Positions 5,278-12,608 of a stretch of DNA of 14,261 nucleotides are shown piece after piece. The DNA is from CAYUCY01 sp964443525 (GTDB lineage Bacteria; Pseudomonadota; Alphaproteobacteria; Caedimonadales; Caedimonadaceae). The DNA is taken from assembly GCA_964443525.1 (NCBI GenBank), contig CAYUCY010000041.1:1-14261 (forward strand), in the 5' to 3' direction. Numbering within the stretch: position 1 is the first letter of the stretch; every line of letters begins with the position of its first letter. Made by a program: the position numbers and the translations under genes. A model generated the notes under the pieces. It was not told the origin of the DNA. It saw only the letters and a list, made by a program, of their open reading frames with translations, and did not search any database.

Positions 5278-7539
5278 ATGGCAAGAAAAGAAAACATTTC
5301 ACGCACTGCCCAGGCATCTCTTCTGAACCACTTTACCATGTGGGGACGCCGTCAACGGTTTTCTCGTATTTTAGGACAAGTTCTCGTCGTCATCGCAATT
5401 CTATCCGGAATCGCAACTTATATGACGCTGACGAGCGGAGAACTTCTTGAAACGAGCTCTCGCAAGCTCGTGATTCTTCTTTATACGGATCTCATCGCCT
5501 TGTTAATGCTCGGTGTCTTAATCGGAAGACGGGTTGCACGTCTTTGGGCGGACAGACGCCAAAACCTGGCGGGATCCAGACTCCATGCCCGACTTGCTCT
5601 CGTCTTCGGCCTCTTGACTGTTGTACCTACAATCACAGTCTCTATCTTCTCCGGAATCTTCTTTAACGCGGGCGTTCAATCCTGGTTCAACGAACGAGTC
5701 CAGACAGCTCTCAAAGAATCAACGGCCGTTGCAAAAGCCTACCTCGAGGAACATAAAAAGGTGATTACCGCCAATATTCAAGCGATTGCTTTCGGGCTTG
5801 CTCAGAATTACGGCGAACTCTCGAAGAATTCGGAGCTTTTTGATCAGGCCCTCGATGTTAACACGCAACTGAGCTCGCTGGCGGAGGCGATCGTCTTCAC
5901 GGTCAATCCTCCCCAGGTCCTGGCTCGTTCTCGTCTCAGCTTTTCCCTTGAGTTTGAAAGCCTTTCTGAAATTGAGCTGAAGCAAGCGCAGAAAAACGTC
6001 GTTATCTTTAGTAGCGAAGGCAGTGATCGGGTCCGAGCCCTCACTCAGATTCCGGGAACAGACGCCTATCTTTTAGTCGGTCGGTTCCTGGATCCGGTCG
6101 TCCTTGCACGCGTTGAAAAAACAAAAAGAGGAGCCAACGAATACCAACAACTCCACCTTGCTCAAGAAGAACTCGAGATCCAGCTCACCCTCATCTTTAT
6201 TATGATCTCTCTTCTCCTGCTTCTGATTGCAATTTGGATTGGACTCGTCTATTTCGCCAATCGTTTTGCAAAACCCATCGGAAAGCTCATCGAGGTCTCC
6301 GAGCGTGTCGGTGCGGGAAATCTGAGTGCACGCCTACCGGAGGACATGGAGGAGCATGAGTTTTCAACCCTCTCAAAAGCCTTCAACCGAATGACGAGCC
6401 AAATTCAATCTCAACAACAAGATCTCATCGAAGCCAATCGACAAATCGACCTCAGACGCCAATTTATCGAGGATGTCTTTTCAGGTGTGACCGCAGGCGT
6501 TATCGAAATCTCGCAAACGGGAAAGATACGACTGATGAATAAATCAGCCGAGGATATTCTGAATCTTGAAGTTTCTCATGTTATCGGCAAAGACCTCGGG
6601 CTCTACATCCCCGAAATTAGAGAAGCTATTAGCTTTGCAACGTCCCATCCCGACCGTCTGTATCAAAGTGAAATTCTCATTCAGCGGCAAGGCCTCACGC
6701 GTTCCCTTTTAATTCGAGTCTCGGCCGAACACGGAGACGATCCTCAAAGAGGGTTCATCGTCACCTTTGACGATATTACTCAGCTTGTCCACGCTCAACG
6801 GAAAGCGGCCTGGTCGGATGTAGCACGTAGAATTGCCCATGAAATCAAAAATCCACTGACCCCCATTCAGCTTTCCGCCGAAAGACTTCAGCGCAAATAC
6901 GGATCCAAGTTGACGGAAGATCAAGATGCTTTTAGGACCTGTATTGAAACGATTATTAAGCAAGTCGAGCAAATCGAGCGCATGGTCACGGAGTTTTCCA
7001 ACTTCGCACGCATGCCTGAGCCATCCATTGATGTGGAAGATATTGTAGCTCTTTGCCAGCAGGCGATTTTTCTCCAACAACAAACTCGTCCCGATCTTTT
7101 TTTCACTTTCAAAAAGAATCTCAAAAACTTAGAAGTTCCTCTGGATAGCCAGCAGATGTCTCAGGCCCTTCTCAACCTTTTGCAAAATGCTATTCTGTCT
7201 CTCGATGAAAAAAAGAAAAAAGAAGGCAAAGGTTTTGAGGGGCGCATCAAGGTAGCTCTGACCCATGATGAACATACCTATTCGATCGTCATCGATGATA
7301 ACGGTCCTGGATTTCCCCTCGATAAAGTTCAAGAACTTACCAATCCTTACATCACCTTCCGAGAAAAAGGCACCGGCTTGGGACTTGCGATTGTGAAAAA
7401 AATCGTGGAAGATCATGGAGGAAGTATTCTTCTTGAGAATAACAAATTGGGCGGTGCCCGTGTTCAGCTCATTTTTCCTCTTGAAGGAACTGCATCAAAT
7501 GAACTAACAAGGGAAAACCTTAAAACTGGGTCAGCATAA
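5278..7539 (+). CDS. ntrY: Membrane sensor histidine kinase NtrY
   Basis: NtrY senses an incompletely known envelope, nitrogen or redox signal and phosphorylates NtrX. The 753-residue chain shows three N-terminal membrane helices (about 28-48, 62-82 and 104-128), then an extracytoplasmic region of roughly 170 residues. A fourth helix follows (304-327), then HAMP (about 328-378) and PAS (about 392-495). The kinase core has H-box VARRIAHEIKNPLTPIQLSAE with phospho-acceptor His521. It also has the N-box with Asn637, the G1 box DDNGPGF (673-679) and the G2 box GTGLGLAIVKKIVEDHGG. Length and layout are those of alphaproteobacterial NtrY. I chose ATG 5278, which has TAAGG 7 bases upstream overlapping the fis-like stop codon; TTG 5272 is an alternative. 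It lies in the operon dusB / fis-like / ntrY / ntrX / trkA, 17 bases before ntrX. Confidence 0.95.
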   Translation: MARKENISRTAQASLLNHFTMWGRRQRFSRILGQVLVVIAILSGIATYMTLTSGELLETSSRKLVILLYTDLIALLMLGVLIGRRVARLWADRRQNLAGSRLHARLALVFGLLTVVPTITVSIFSGIFFNAGVQSWFNERVQTALKESTAVAKAYLEEHKKVITANIQAIAFGLAQNYGELSKNSELFDQALDVNTQLSSLAEAIVFTVNPPQVLARSRLSFSLEFESLSEIELKQAQKNVVIFSSEGSDRVRALTQIPGTDAYLLVGRFLDPVVLARVEKTKRGANEYQQLHLAQEELEIQLTLIFIMISLLLLLIAIWIGLVYFANRFAKPIGKLIEVSERVGAGNLSARLPEDMEEHEFSTLSKAFNRMTSQIQSQQQDLIEANRQIDLRRQFIEDVFSGVTAGVIEISQTGKIRLMNKSAEDILNLEVSHVIGKDLGLYIPEIREAISFATSHPDRLYQSEILIQRQGLTRSLLIRVSAEHGDDPQRGFIVTFDDITQLVHAQRKAAWSDVARRIAHEIKNPLTPIQLSAERLQRKYGSKLTEDQDAFRTCIETIIKQVEQIERMVTEFSNFARMPEPSIDVEDIVALCQQAIFLQQQTRPDLFFTFKKNLKNLEVPLDSQQMSQALLNLLQNAILSLDEKKKKEGKGFEGRIKVALTHDEHTYSIVIDDNGPGFPLDKVQELTNPYITFREKGTGLGLAIVKKIVEDHGGSILLENNKLGGARVQLIFPLEGTASNELTRENLKTGSA

Positions 7540-7556
7540 CGAGAGATGTTTTAATC

Positions 7557-8945
7557 ATGGCACAAGAAATTTTGATTGTTGACGATGAACAGGATATCTG
7601 CCGATTAATTGCTGAAACACTTCAGGACGAAGGATTTGACACGCGTCTTGCCCATGATGGCCCCACCGCCCTTGAGGCCATAAAAACAAGACGCCCTGCC
7701 CTTGTTATCCTCGATATATGGCTCGGGGACAGCAGGTTTGACGGGATGAAAGTTCTCGAACACATCAACCGAGATGCGGCGGATTTACCTGTTTTAATGA
7801 TGAGTGGTCACGGCACGATTGAAACCGCCGTCACCGCCATTAAAAAGGGTGCTTATGACTTTATTGAAAAACCCTTTAAAGCGGACCGACTCGTCGTCTT
7901 AGTCCTCAGAGCTCTCGAGGCCGCCCGCCTTAAGAATGAAAATGTCGAGCTCGCTCGCAAGTCAGGAGGAGCCGTCCAAGAACTGATCGGCCCTTCTTCC
8001 GCAGCAAACCATTTAAAACAATTAATCGAACGGGTCGCCCCTACAAGCAGCCGCGTTCTCATTACAGGCCCGTCGGGCAGCGGCAAGGAAGTGATCGCCA
8101 GACTTATTCATGCCAAATCAAAAAGAAAAGAAGGTCCTTTCGTCACCATCAACTGTGCAACCCTGAGCCCAGAACGCTTTGAAGAAGAGCTCTTCGGGCG
8201 GGAGGATGAGACAGGTGTTCGGGCCGGCCTTCTTGAAAAAGCCCATCAAGGAACTTTACTGCTGGATGAAGTCTCCGACCTCCCGATGGAAACACAAGGC
8301 AAAATCGTTCGTGCTTTGCATGCCTCAAGCTTTGAACGGTTGGGAGGTACTCGGAAAGTTGAAGTTGACGTGCGCGTGCTTGCTTCTACCTGTCGAGACA
8401 TTAAACAGCTTGTTGCAGAGAGTAAATTCCGTGAGGATCTCTACTATCGTTTGAATGTTGTTCCCCTGAAAGCTCCTTCTCTCAGAGAGCGCCGGGAAGA
8501 TATTCCTGCCCTCATTCAGGATCTCGCCTCTCGCATCAGTCACGGTTCGGGCCTCCCCGCACGCACTTTTTCCGGGGAGTCTCTCCTCACGCTTCAGGCT
8601 TATGATTGGCCGGGCAATATCCGTCAACTGAGAAACGTTATCGAGTGGACACTCATTATGGCTTCGGACAAGACAACAGGGTCTATTACCCCAGATCTTT
8701 TACCGGGAGAGATCAGCGGCGAGACTCCTGCTCTCTTAAGATCCGACCAAAGCACCAGCATCATGTCCATGCCCTTACGAGAAGCTAGGGAAAGCTTTGA
8801 AAAAGATTATCTCCTTGCTCAAGTGGCTCGCTTTTCAGGCAACATTTCACAGACGGCAAACTTTGTTGGGATGGAGCGTTCCGCTCTTCATCGCAAGTTA
8901 AAAACTCTTGCCATTGACCGGAATACATCAAAAAGAGCCTCTTAG
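7557..8945 (+). CDS. ntrX: Response regulator NtrX (NtrC family, without GAFTGA loop)
   Basis: NtrX is the partner regulator of NtrY. The 462 residues comprise a receiver domain (1-120) with acidic pocket Asp9/Asp10 and phospho-acceptor Asp53 (VILDIWLGD), and EKPF as the conserved lysine motif. An AAA+ domain follows (about 140-370), with Walker A GPSGSGKE (171-178, Lys177) and Walker B GTLLLDEVSDLP. The C-terminal Fis-type helix-turn-helix is NISQTANFVGMERSALHRKL. After ELFG (211-214) only nine residues come before GLLEKA, where NtrC has fourteen including GAFTGA. The sigma54-contacting loop is therefore missing, as in other alphaproteobacterial NtrX proteins, and it probably does not activate sigma54 promoters. 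GAGAGA lies about 10 bases before the ATG. It follows ntrY by 17 bases and precedes trkA by 24. Confidence 0.95.
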   Translation: MAQEILIVDDEQDICRLIAETLQDEGFDTRLAHDGPTALEAIKTRRPALVILDIWLGDSRFDGMKVLEHINRDAADLPVLMMSGHGTIETAVTAIKKGAYDFIEKPFKADRLVVLVLRALEAARLKNENVELARKSGGAVQELIGPSSAANHLKQLIERVAPTSSRVLITGPSGSGKEVIARLIHAKSKRKEGPFVTINCATLSPERFEEELFGREDETGVRAGLLEKAHQGTLLLDEVSDLPMETQGKIVRALHASSFERLGGTRKVEVDVRVLASTCRDIKQLVAESKFREDLYYRLNVVPLKAPSLRERREDIPALIQDLASRISHGSGLPARTFSGESLLTLQAYDWPGNIRQLRNVIEWTLIMASDKTTGSITPDLLPGEISGETPALLRSDQSTSIMSMPLREARESFEKDYLLAQVARFSGNISQTANFVGMERSALHRKLKTLAIDRNTSKRAS

Positions 8946-8969
8946 AAAAGGCCCAGCTGAGGACAAAAC

Positions 8970-10346
8970 ATGCGTGTTGTAATTTGCGGCGCAGGCCAAG
9001 TCGGTTTTAACCTCGCTCGGTATTTGTCCGAACATGATAATCATGTCACCGTCATCGATTCTTCTCAGGAGCTGATTCAGCAAATTAACGACCGTTTGGA
9101 TGTGAAGGCCATTTGTGGATATGCCTCATACCCGGAAGTCCTTCGTAAGGCCGGCGCAGAATCCGCCGACATGATCATCGCCGTCACTCATTCGGATGAA
9201 GTGAATATGATCGCCTGCGAGGTTGCTCATGCTATCTTTAACATTCCGAAAAAAATTGCCCGCGTGAGAGCCCAAGCTTATCTGCACCCTCAATGGTCTC
9301 GATTGTTTGATCAAAGCAACCTCAGCATCGACGTTGTTATATCGCCCGAGGTTGAAGTTGCACAGGCGATCAGTCGCAGTCTGACCGTTCCAGGTGCCTT
9401 CAACATTATTCCTCTCTCGGAAGGCAAAGTAAAAGTGGTGGCTGTCCGTTGTACAACTGAAGCACCCATCGTTAATACACCCGTCAGCCACATCAACAGC
9501 CTTTTCCCCGAGCTGGACTTGACAGTAGTCGGCATCGTCCGAGGAGATCAAAATTTCATCCCTCTCCCCAGCGATATTCTCCATACCGGCGATGAAGTCT
9601 ATTTTGCTGTCGCCGAAGATCTGGTTCCCCTTGCCATGAAAGCGTTCGGCTATGACAGTGCCGATTCACGACGTCTCGTCATTTTAGGCGGCGGAAATAT
9701 CGGGTTCTGCCTTGCCCAGGAAATCGAACGCAATCATCCGAACGTTCGGGCTGAAATTATCGAACGCAATCAGGCTCGCGCCGAATTTATCTCGCAACAG
9801 CTCTCTCGCACACTTGTTTTAAAGGGGGATGCCCTCGACTCTGAAATTCTGGCTGAGGCGGGCGTTAACACAGCAGAAACGGTCGTTGCTGTCACGGAAG
9901 ATGACCGGGTTAACATGCTCGCCTGCCTGCTTGTAAAAAGGCTGGGGACCAAACGAGCCATGACGCTTATCAACAATTCATCCTACGGCCCGCTTATCAC
10001 AAGCCTCGGCGTCGATGCCGTTCTTGTCCCGAAAAAAGTGACTGTCTCAAAAATCCTTCAGTATGTAAGGCAGCAGGGCATCTTGTCCGTGTACTCGCTC
10101 GGCGAATCTTTCGGTGAGATCATTGAAGCGGAGGCTACATCGGCCTCGGGTTTGGTGGGATCATCGGTTGAAGAACTGACCCAACCCCGTAAAATTCTGG
10201 TTGCAGCTCTTGTCAGAGAAGGCGAGGTCATGACTCCGACTCCCACGACCACGATCAAACTTCATGACCGAGTCATCTTGATGGTAAACAATACAGCCAT
10301 CGGCGACATCGAAAAGCTTTTTGCCGCCCGCCTTGATTATTATTGA
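8970..10346 (+). CDS. trkA: Trk potassium transport regulator TrkA
   Basis: TrkA is the cytosolic NAD(H)-binding gating subunit of the TrkH/TrkG K+ uptake system. The 458 residues equal the usual length and form two repeats of RCK-N plus RCK-C. The first Rossmann motif is GAGQVG (7-12) with VTVIDSS after it; the second is GGGNIG (240-245) with EIIERN. Both contain the DxxN-type segments (AVTHSDEVNM and AVTEDDRVNM) typical of RCK domains. The C-terminal domains end in strands such as DRVILMVN. TGAGGAC supplies a good ribosome binding site 6-7 bases before the ATG. It is the last gene of the ntrYX operon. No trkH membrane subunit is in the window, so TrkA must act with a channel encoded elsewhere. 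In related genomes dat-hfq-hflX would follow; here they lie at the other end, inverted. Confidence 0.96.
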   Translation: MRVVICGAGQVGFNLARYLSEHDNHVTVIDSSQELIQQINDRLDVKAICGYASYPEVLRKAGAESADMIIAVTHSDEVNMIACEVAHAIFNIPKKIARVRAQAYLHPQWSRLFDQSNLSIDVVISPEVEVAQAISRSLTVPGAFNIIPLSEGKVKVVAVRCTTEAPIVNTPVSHINSLFPELDLTVVGIVRGDQNFIPLPSDILHTGDEVYFAVAEDLVPLAMKAFGYDSADSRRLVILGGGNIGFCLAQEIERNHPNVRAEIIERNQARAEFISQQLSRTLVLKGDALDSEILAEAGVNTAETVVAVTEDDRVNMLACLLVKRLGTKRAMTLINNSSYGPLITSLGVDAVLVPKKVTVSKILQYVRQQGILSVYSLGESFGEIIEAEATSASGLVGSSVEELTQPRKILVAALVREGEVMTPTPTTTIKLHDRVILMVNNTAIGDIEKLFAARLDYY

Positions 10347-10367
10347 TCGAATCATCTCTATAAAACC

Positions 10368-10397
10368 AAGGGAATATTTATAAGGGGGTATTCCCTT
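10368..10397. terminator. Inverted repeat between convergent genes, likely two-way terminator
   Basis: AAGGGAATA (10368-10376) and TATTCCCTT (10389-10397) form a perfect 9-bp stem with a 12-base loop. On the + strand GTTTTATTTTT follows after about 9 bases; on the - strand GGTTTTAT follows. It lies 21 bases after the trkA stop and 17 bases after the end of the convergent gene. The T-runs do not abut the stem, so efficiency is uncertain. Confidence 0.6.
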
Positions 10398-10414
10398 CCT
10401 TCAACGTTTTATTT

Positions 10415-10909
10415 TTAATGAAAATCTCTGCTTAAATCTAAGATCACTTCATTTCCGACGCGAAGATCCGGACGATGATCCGAATATCGACTTACGAGAA
10501 ACTCCAAAAATTCTCGCGCCTTTTCTGCTTTCTCTCCTTCGTCTCCTACTTGGACAGCCGCCAGAAACATTTCTCGAACTGTCTTTCCAGCCCCTTCAAA
10601 AGATACATTCCTCTTAAACTGCTCAAAAGCTTCTCTGATGTCCTTTGGAATATCCTTTTCTTTTCGGAAATCGTGAGAACTTTCCCCGCGCGTCTTGGTA
10701 AAATTAATCCCGTGAAGAACAACTGCATAGGCACTCCCCATACCCATTCCTTCCAACTTCAAAAAGGGAAAGGGGTTCATCCTGACCCATATCCAGTTTC
10801 CCGAAATAGCACCACAGGCTACAAATATCAATACAATGTACATACAAAGTATATACCAATAAAATTGGGTGAGCCTTTCAAAGTAATTTTTCTCTAGAAG
10901 CAAATACAA
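10415..10909 (-). CDS. Unrecognised protein, possible N-terminal membrane anchor
   Basis: I do not recognise this protein. As drawn it has 164 residues, starts with TTG and has one hydrophobic stretch (about 15-42, including YILCMYIVLIFVACGAISG). A charged, probably helical part follows (KEKDIPKDIREAFEQFKRN, then GEKAEKAREFLEFLVSRYSDHRPDLRVGNEVILDLSRDFH). The start is doubtful. ATG at 10741 (MGSAYAVVLHG, 108 residues) has GGAAGG 7 bases upstream and is the best-supported alternative; it would drop the membrane segment. A lipobox-like FVAC would need a start near residue 23. It is 33 bases downstream of the nucleotidyltransferase gene on the same strand and may share its transcript. An overlapping + strand frame (10475-10897) has no features. 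A gene here is likely; its function is unknown. Confidence 0.5.
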   Translation of the reverse strand: MYLLLEKNYFERLTQFYWYILCMYIVLIFVACGAISGNWIWVRMNPFPFLKLEGMGMGSAYAVVLHGINFTKTRGESSHDFRKEKDIPKDIREAFEQFKRNVSFEGAGKTVREMFLAAVQVGDEGEKAEKAREFLEFLVSRYSDHRPDLRVGNEVILDLSRDFH

Positions 10910-10942
10910 CTTGCCGGATTTTTTATCCTGGGCTCTATTTCC

Positions 10943-11488
10943 CTACTCCCCGCCGCAGATGCTTTTGTGGATATTCGAACTTGAGAAGTTTTTGATGCGA
11001 TCCACGACGACTTTAAGGCGAGCGCCGATACCGTCTGCCTGCAGTTGCTTTTGTTTTATAAAAGGATCATCCGCCGTAACTGCAATCACATCCGGTTTGA
11101 TGTCTTGAACCAGCTGGTTGTAATCTTCAAACCCCTTTAAATTGGGCAATAAAAGAACCTGATCAACGAAACGAAGAGCCCCTAGATTTTGGGCACGCTC
11201 GGCCTGGGTGTGGGTCGGCCGTCTTTTCTTGAAGAGGTTTATTTTCTCATCAGGCTCCAGTGCAACAATCAGGATATCGCCCTCAGCTTTTGCTTTTTTC
11301 AAAAATTCAATGTGCCCGAAATGGAGAATATCAAAACAGCCGCCCACAAGAACAACGTTTTTCCGAGTGTGTCGGATAGAAATCTTTTGAGGTTCATAGG
11401 ACTCTATAACACATGCCTCCTCAGCGTTTGCATAAAAAGTCCCCATAAAAAGAGCCAGAAAAAGGACGCAACCGAACATTATTTTCAT
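10943..11488 (-). CDS. Nucleotidyltransferase of the cytidylyltransferase fold with a signal peptide
   Basis: The 181-residue protein begins with a strong Sec signal peptide (MKIMFGCVLFLALFMGTFYANA, in two parts: core 4-16, likely cleavage after Ala22). The mature domain is a HxGH nucleotidyltransferase like glycerol-3-phosphate cytidylyltransferase or the adenylyltransferase half of HldE. It shows VVLVGGCFDILHFGH (45-59, with His56/Gly58/His59) followed by IEFLKKAKAEGDILIVAL. It also has the basic KKRRP segment (88-91 region), DVIAVTADDPF and a terminal SSSNIHKSI (169-177), where the family has its (S/T)S(S/T)xI nucleotide motif. Such enzymes join CTP or ATP to a phosphorylated substrate. 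An exported form is odd because these nucleotides are cytosolic. ATG 11488 has AAGGA 9 bases upstream; TTG 11494 is too close to it. The binding site overlaps the DUF983 stop. The substrate cannot be named. Confidence 0.82.
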   Translation of the reverse strand: MKIMFGCVLFLALFMGTFYANAEEACVIESYEPQKISIRHTRKNVVLVGGCFDILHFGHIEFLKKAKAEGDILIVALEPDEKINLFKKRRPTHTQAERAQNLGALRFVDQVLLLPNLKGFEDYNQLVQDIKPDVIAVTADDPFIKQKQLQADGIGARLKVVVDRIKNFSSSNIHKSICGGE

Positions 11489-11500
11489 ACTCAAGAATCC

Positions 11501-11857
11501 TTATACCGCCTTCTTTTGTTGCAGGGCCCACAATATGGCAATGACAATCCCTTTCATCCGCGGCAGCAAAAAGAGCGTGAGGAGAGTCGTCAAAATAAGG
11601 CCCACCGTAACGGTCATCGAGACGGATACACCATGCGTGATCAGGGAAAGGATAATCGGTATCACAACATGCCCCACAATCACCAAGGTCAGGTAAGGCG
11701 GTGCATCATCGGCTCGGAAATGTCCGAGGGCCTCTCCGCACTGGGGACAAGCAGGATGCACTTTCAAGTAGCGGTAGAGCACTTTACCAATCCCGCAGCG
11801 CGGGCATTTCAAGGACAATCCGCTTCGAATCAAACGCCAGTACTCTTTTATCGTCAT
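11501..11857 (-). CDS. DUF983 family membrane protein with zinc ribbon
   Basis: This 118-residue protein belongs to DUF983, a family common in Alphaproteobacteria without settled function. The N-terminal cytosolic part has two CxxC pairs, CPRC (18-21) and CPQC (37-40), forming a likely zinc ribbon. It is followed by the family signature HFRADDAPPYLT (46-57). Two membrane helices follow (about 57-77 and 80-98), then the conserved LPRMKGIVIAILWALQ near the end. A weak GGAG lies about 13 bases before the ATG. The next gene, the nucleotidyltransferase, starts 12 bases after its stop, so the two are surely co-transcribed. The 65-base gap to the upstream exported protein shows no terminator. A role in the inner membrane is inferred from the helices. 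Confidence 0.88.
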   Translation of the reverse strand: MTIKEYWRLIRSGLSLKCPRCGIGKVLYRYLKVHPACPQCGEALGHFRADDAPPYLTLVIVGHVVIPIILSLITHGVSVSMTVTVGLILTTLLTLFLLPRMKGIVIAILWALQQKKAV

Positions 11858-11922
11858 TGAAGACCCGATTCTCCATTAAGGGATACAAAGGTTTTGCCAC
11901 GCCGGAGAAGTTTTTCACAGGT

Positions 11923-12465
11923 TCAAATTATAGATTGCCCCGCAAAAAACTGGCCGAGCAGAAAAATATGATCCTTAAAGAGTCGATTTGCAGCCCCGGC
12001 AAGGCACGTACCTGCCTGATCATGCAGTGTTGTCACCATAAAAGCAACGGAATTGTCTAAAACGAGGCGTGCGAGACACCAGTTTCTGACGAAGAGTTCC
12101 TGAACATTCGCCCCGGATTCACCATCAATGCCGCCGGGGGCATTTTGAAGTGTTGAGAGTGCTTGTTTTTCCTCATGACCAAGAGCCAACAAAAGCAACT
12201 GATCCTTAAGAAGAGTTTGAAAGCTGGGCTTATCAAACGCCACGTCTTCTAATTTTCGGTCCTCAAAAGCATATACCTTATCTAAATGAGTTTTCATAAA
12301 AGAGGAAAACGTATGGGCACTTTGCTGGTTTTGGGAGAGCGTCATCTCGTAAGGCTTCAAGGCATCGCAGATCTCTTCCCACGTGTTATAAGCACTACTC
12401 CACAGGGACGGGCTCGTCAAAAGCATAATAAATCCTCCCCAAAGACTTTTCCCTTTCAAATCCAT
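11923..12465 (-). CDS. Unrecognised exported protein
   Basis: I do not recognise this 180-residue protein. It starts with a probable Sec signal peptide: MDLKGK, a hydrophobic stretch at 9-22 and likely cleavage after SSA (residue 25). The mature part is mostly helical and mixed in charge, with segments FQTLLKDQLLLLALGHEEKQ, ELFVRNWCLARLVLD and AGTCLAGAANRLFKDH. Cysteines at 33, 130 and 154 could include a disulfide. The open frame extends up to 12588, but that would run through the terminator at 12550-12582. ATG 12465 with GAGGG 8 bases upstream is therefore the real start. It probably leads the run DUF983 / nucleotidyltransferase / unknown. The C terminus GQFFAGQSII ends 65 bases before DUF983. 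The periplasmic location is inference. Confidence 0.7.
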   Translation of the reverse strand: MDLKGKSLWGGFIMLLTSPSLWSSAYNTWEEICDALKPYEMTLSQNQQSAHTFSSFMKTHLDKVYAFEDRKLEDVAFDKPSFQTLLKDQLLLLALGHEEKQALSTLQNAPGGIDGESGANVQELFVRNWCLARLVLDNSVAFMVTTLHDQAGTCLAGAANRLFKDHIFLLGQFFAGQSII

Positions 12466-12549
12466 TGAAACACCCTCTTTTTTTTCCTGAAAGTAAAATG
12501 AAAAGATTACCAAAAAGTAAATTTTGAGAGGAACTAAATCCGAATCCAT

Positions 12550-12582
12550 AAAAAAAAATCGCAGCCCTGAGGCTGCGATTTT
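12550..12582 (-). terminator. Intrinsic terminator of the small exported protein gene
   Basis: On the - strand AAAATCGCAGCC (12582-12571) pairs perfectly with GGCTGCGATTTT (12566-12555) around a 4-base loop. The descending arm runs into nine T residues. Stem, loop and T-run are textbook, so transcripts from the 45-codon gene should end near 12550. Confidence 0.92.
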
Positions 12583-12584
12583 AG

Positions 12585-12603
12585 TCACTTAAGAACTAAG
12601 TGA
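12585..12603 (-). repeat. Second hairpin in the 3' region of the small gene
   Basis: TCACTTA (12585-12591) and TAAGTGA (12597-12603) form a perfect 7-bp stem with a 5-base loop. It lies between the stop codon of the 45-codon gene (6 bases away) and the terminator stem (2 bases away). It has no T-run of its own. It may protect the mRNA 3' end or be part of a 3'-derived small RNA. Confidence 0.6.
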
Positions 12604-12608
12604 TCAGC

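Noticed and set aside
9126..9584. 152-codon - strand frame inside trkA
   Set aside because: The + strand encodes a full-length TrkA; no independent signals were found for the antisense frame.
10475..10897. 140-codon + strand frame antisense to the unknown gene at 10415-10909
   Set aside because: It has no recognisable features, and the - strand frame fits the spacing of the neighbouring - strand genes and has a charged helical protein character. This rejection is less certain than the others.
11189..11860. 223-codon + strand frame across the nucleotidyltransferase and DUF983 genes
   Set aside because: Both - strand genes show clear family motifs, so the long + frame is a by-product.
12466..12588. 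Upstream extension of the exported protein at 11923-12465 to 12588
   Set aside because: It would be translated through the intrinsic terminator of the preceding gene; ATG 12465 has a ribosome binding site and gives a proper signal peptide.
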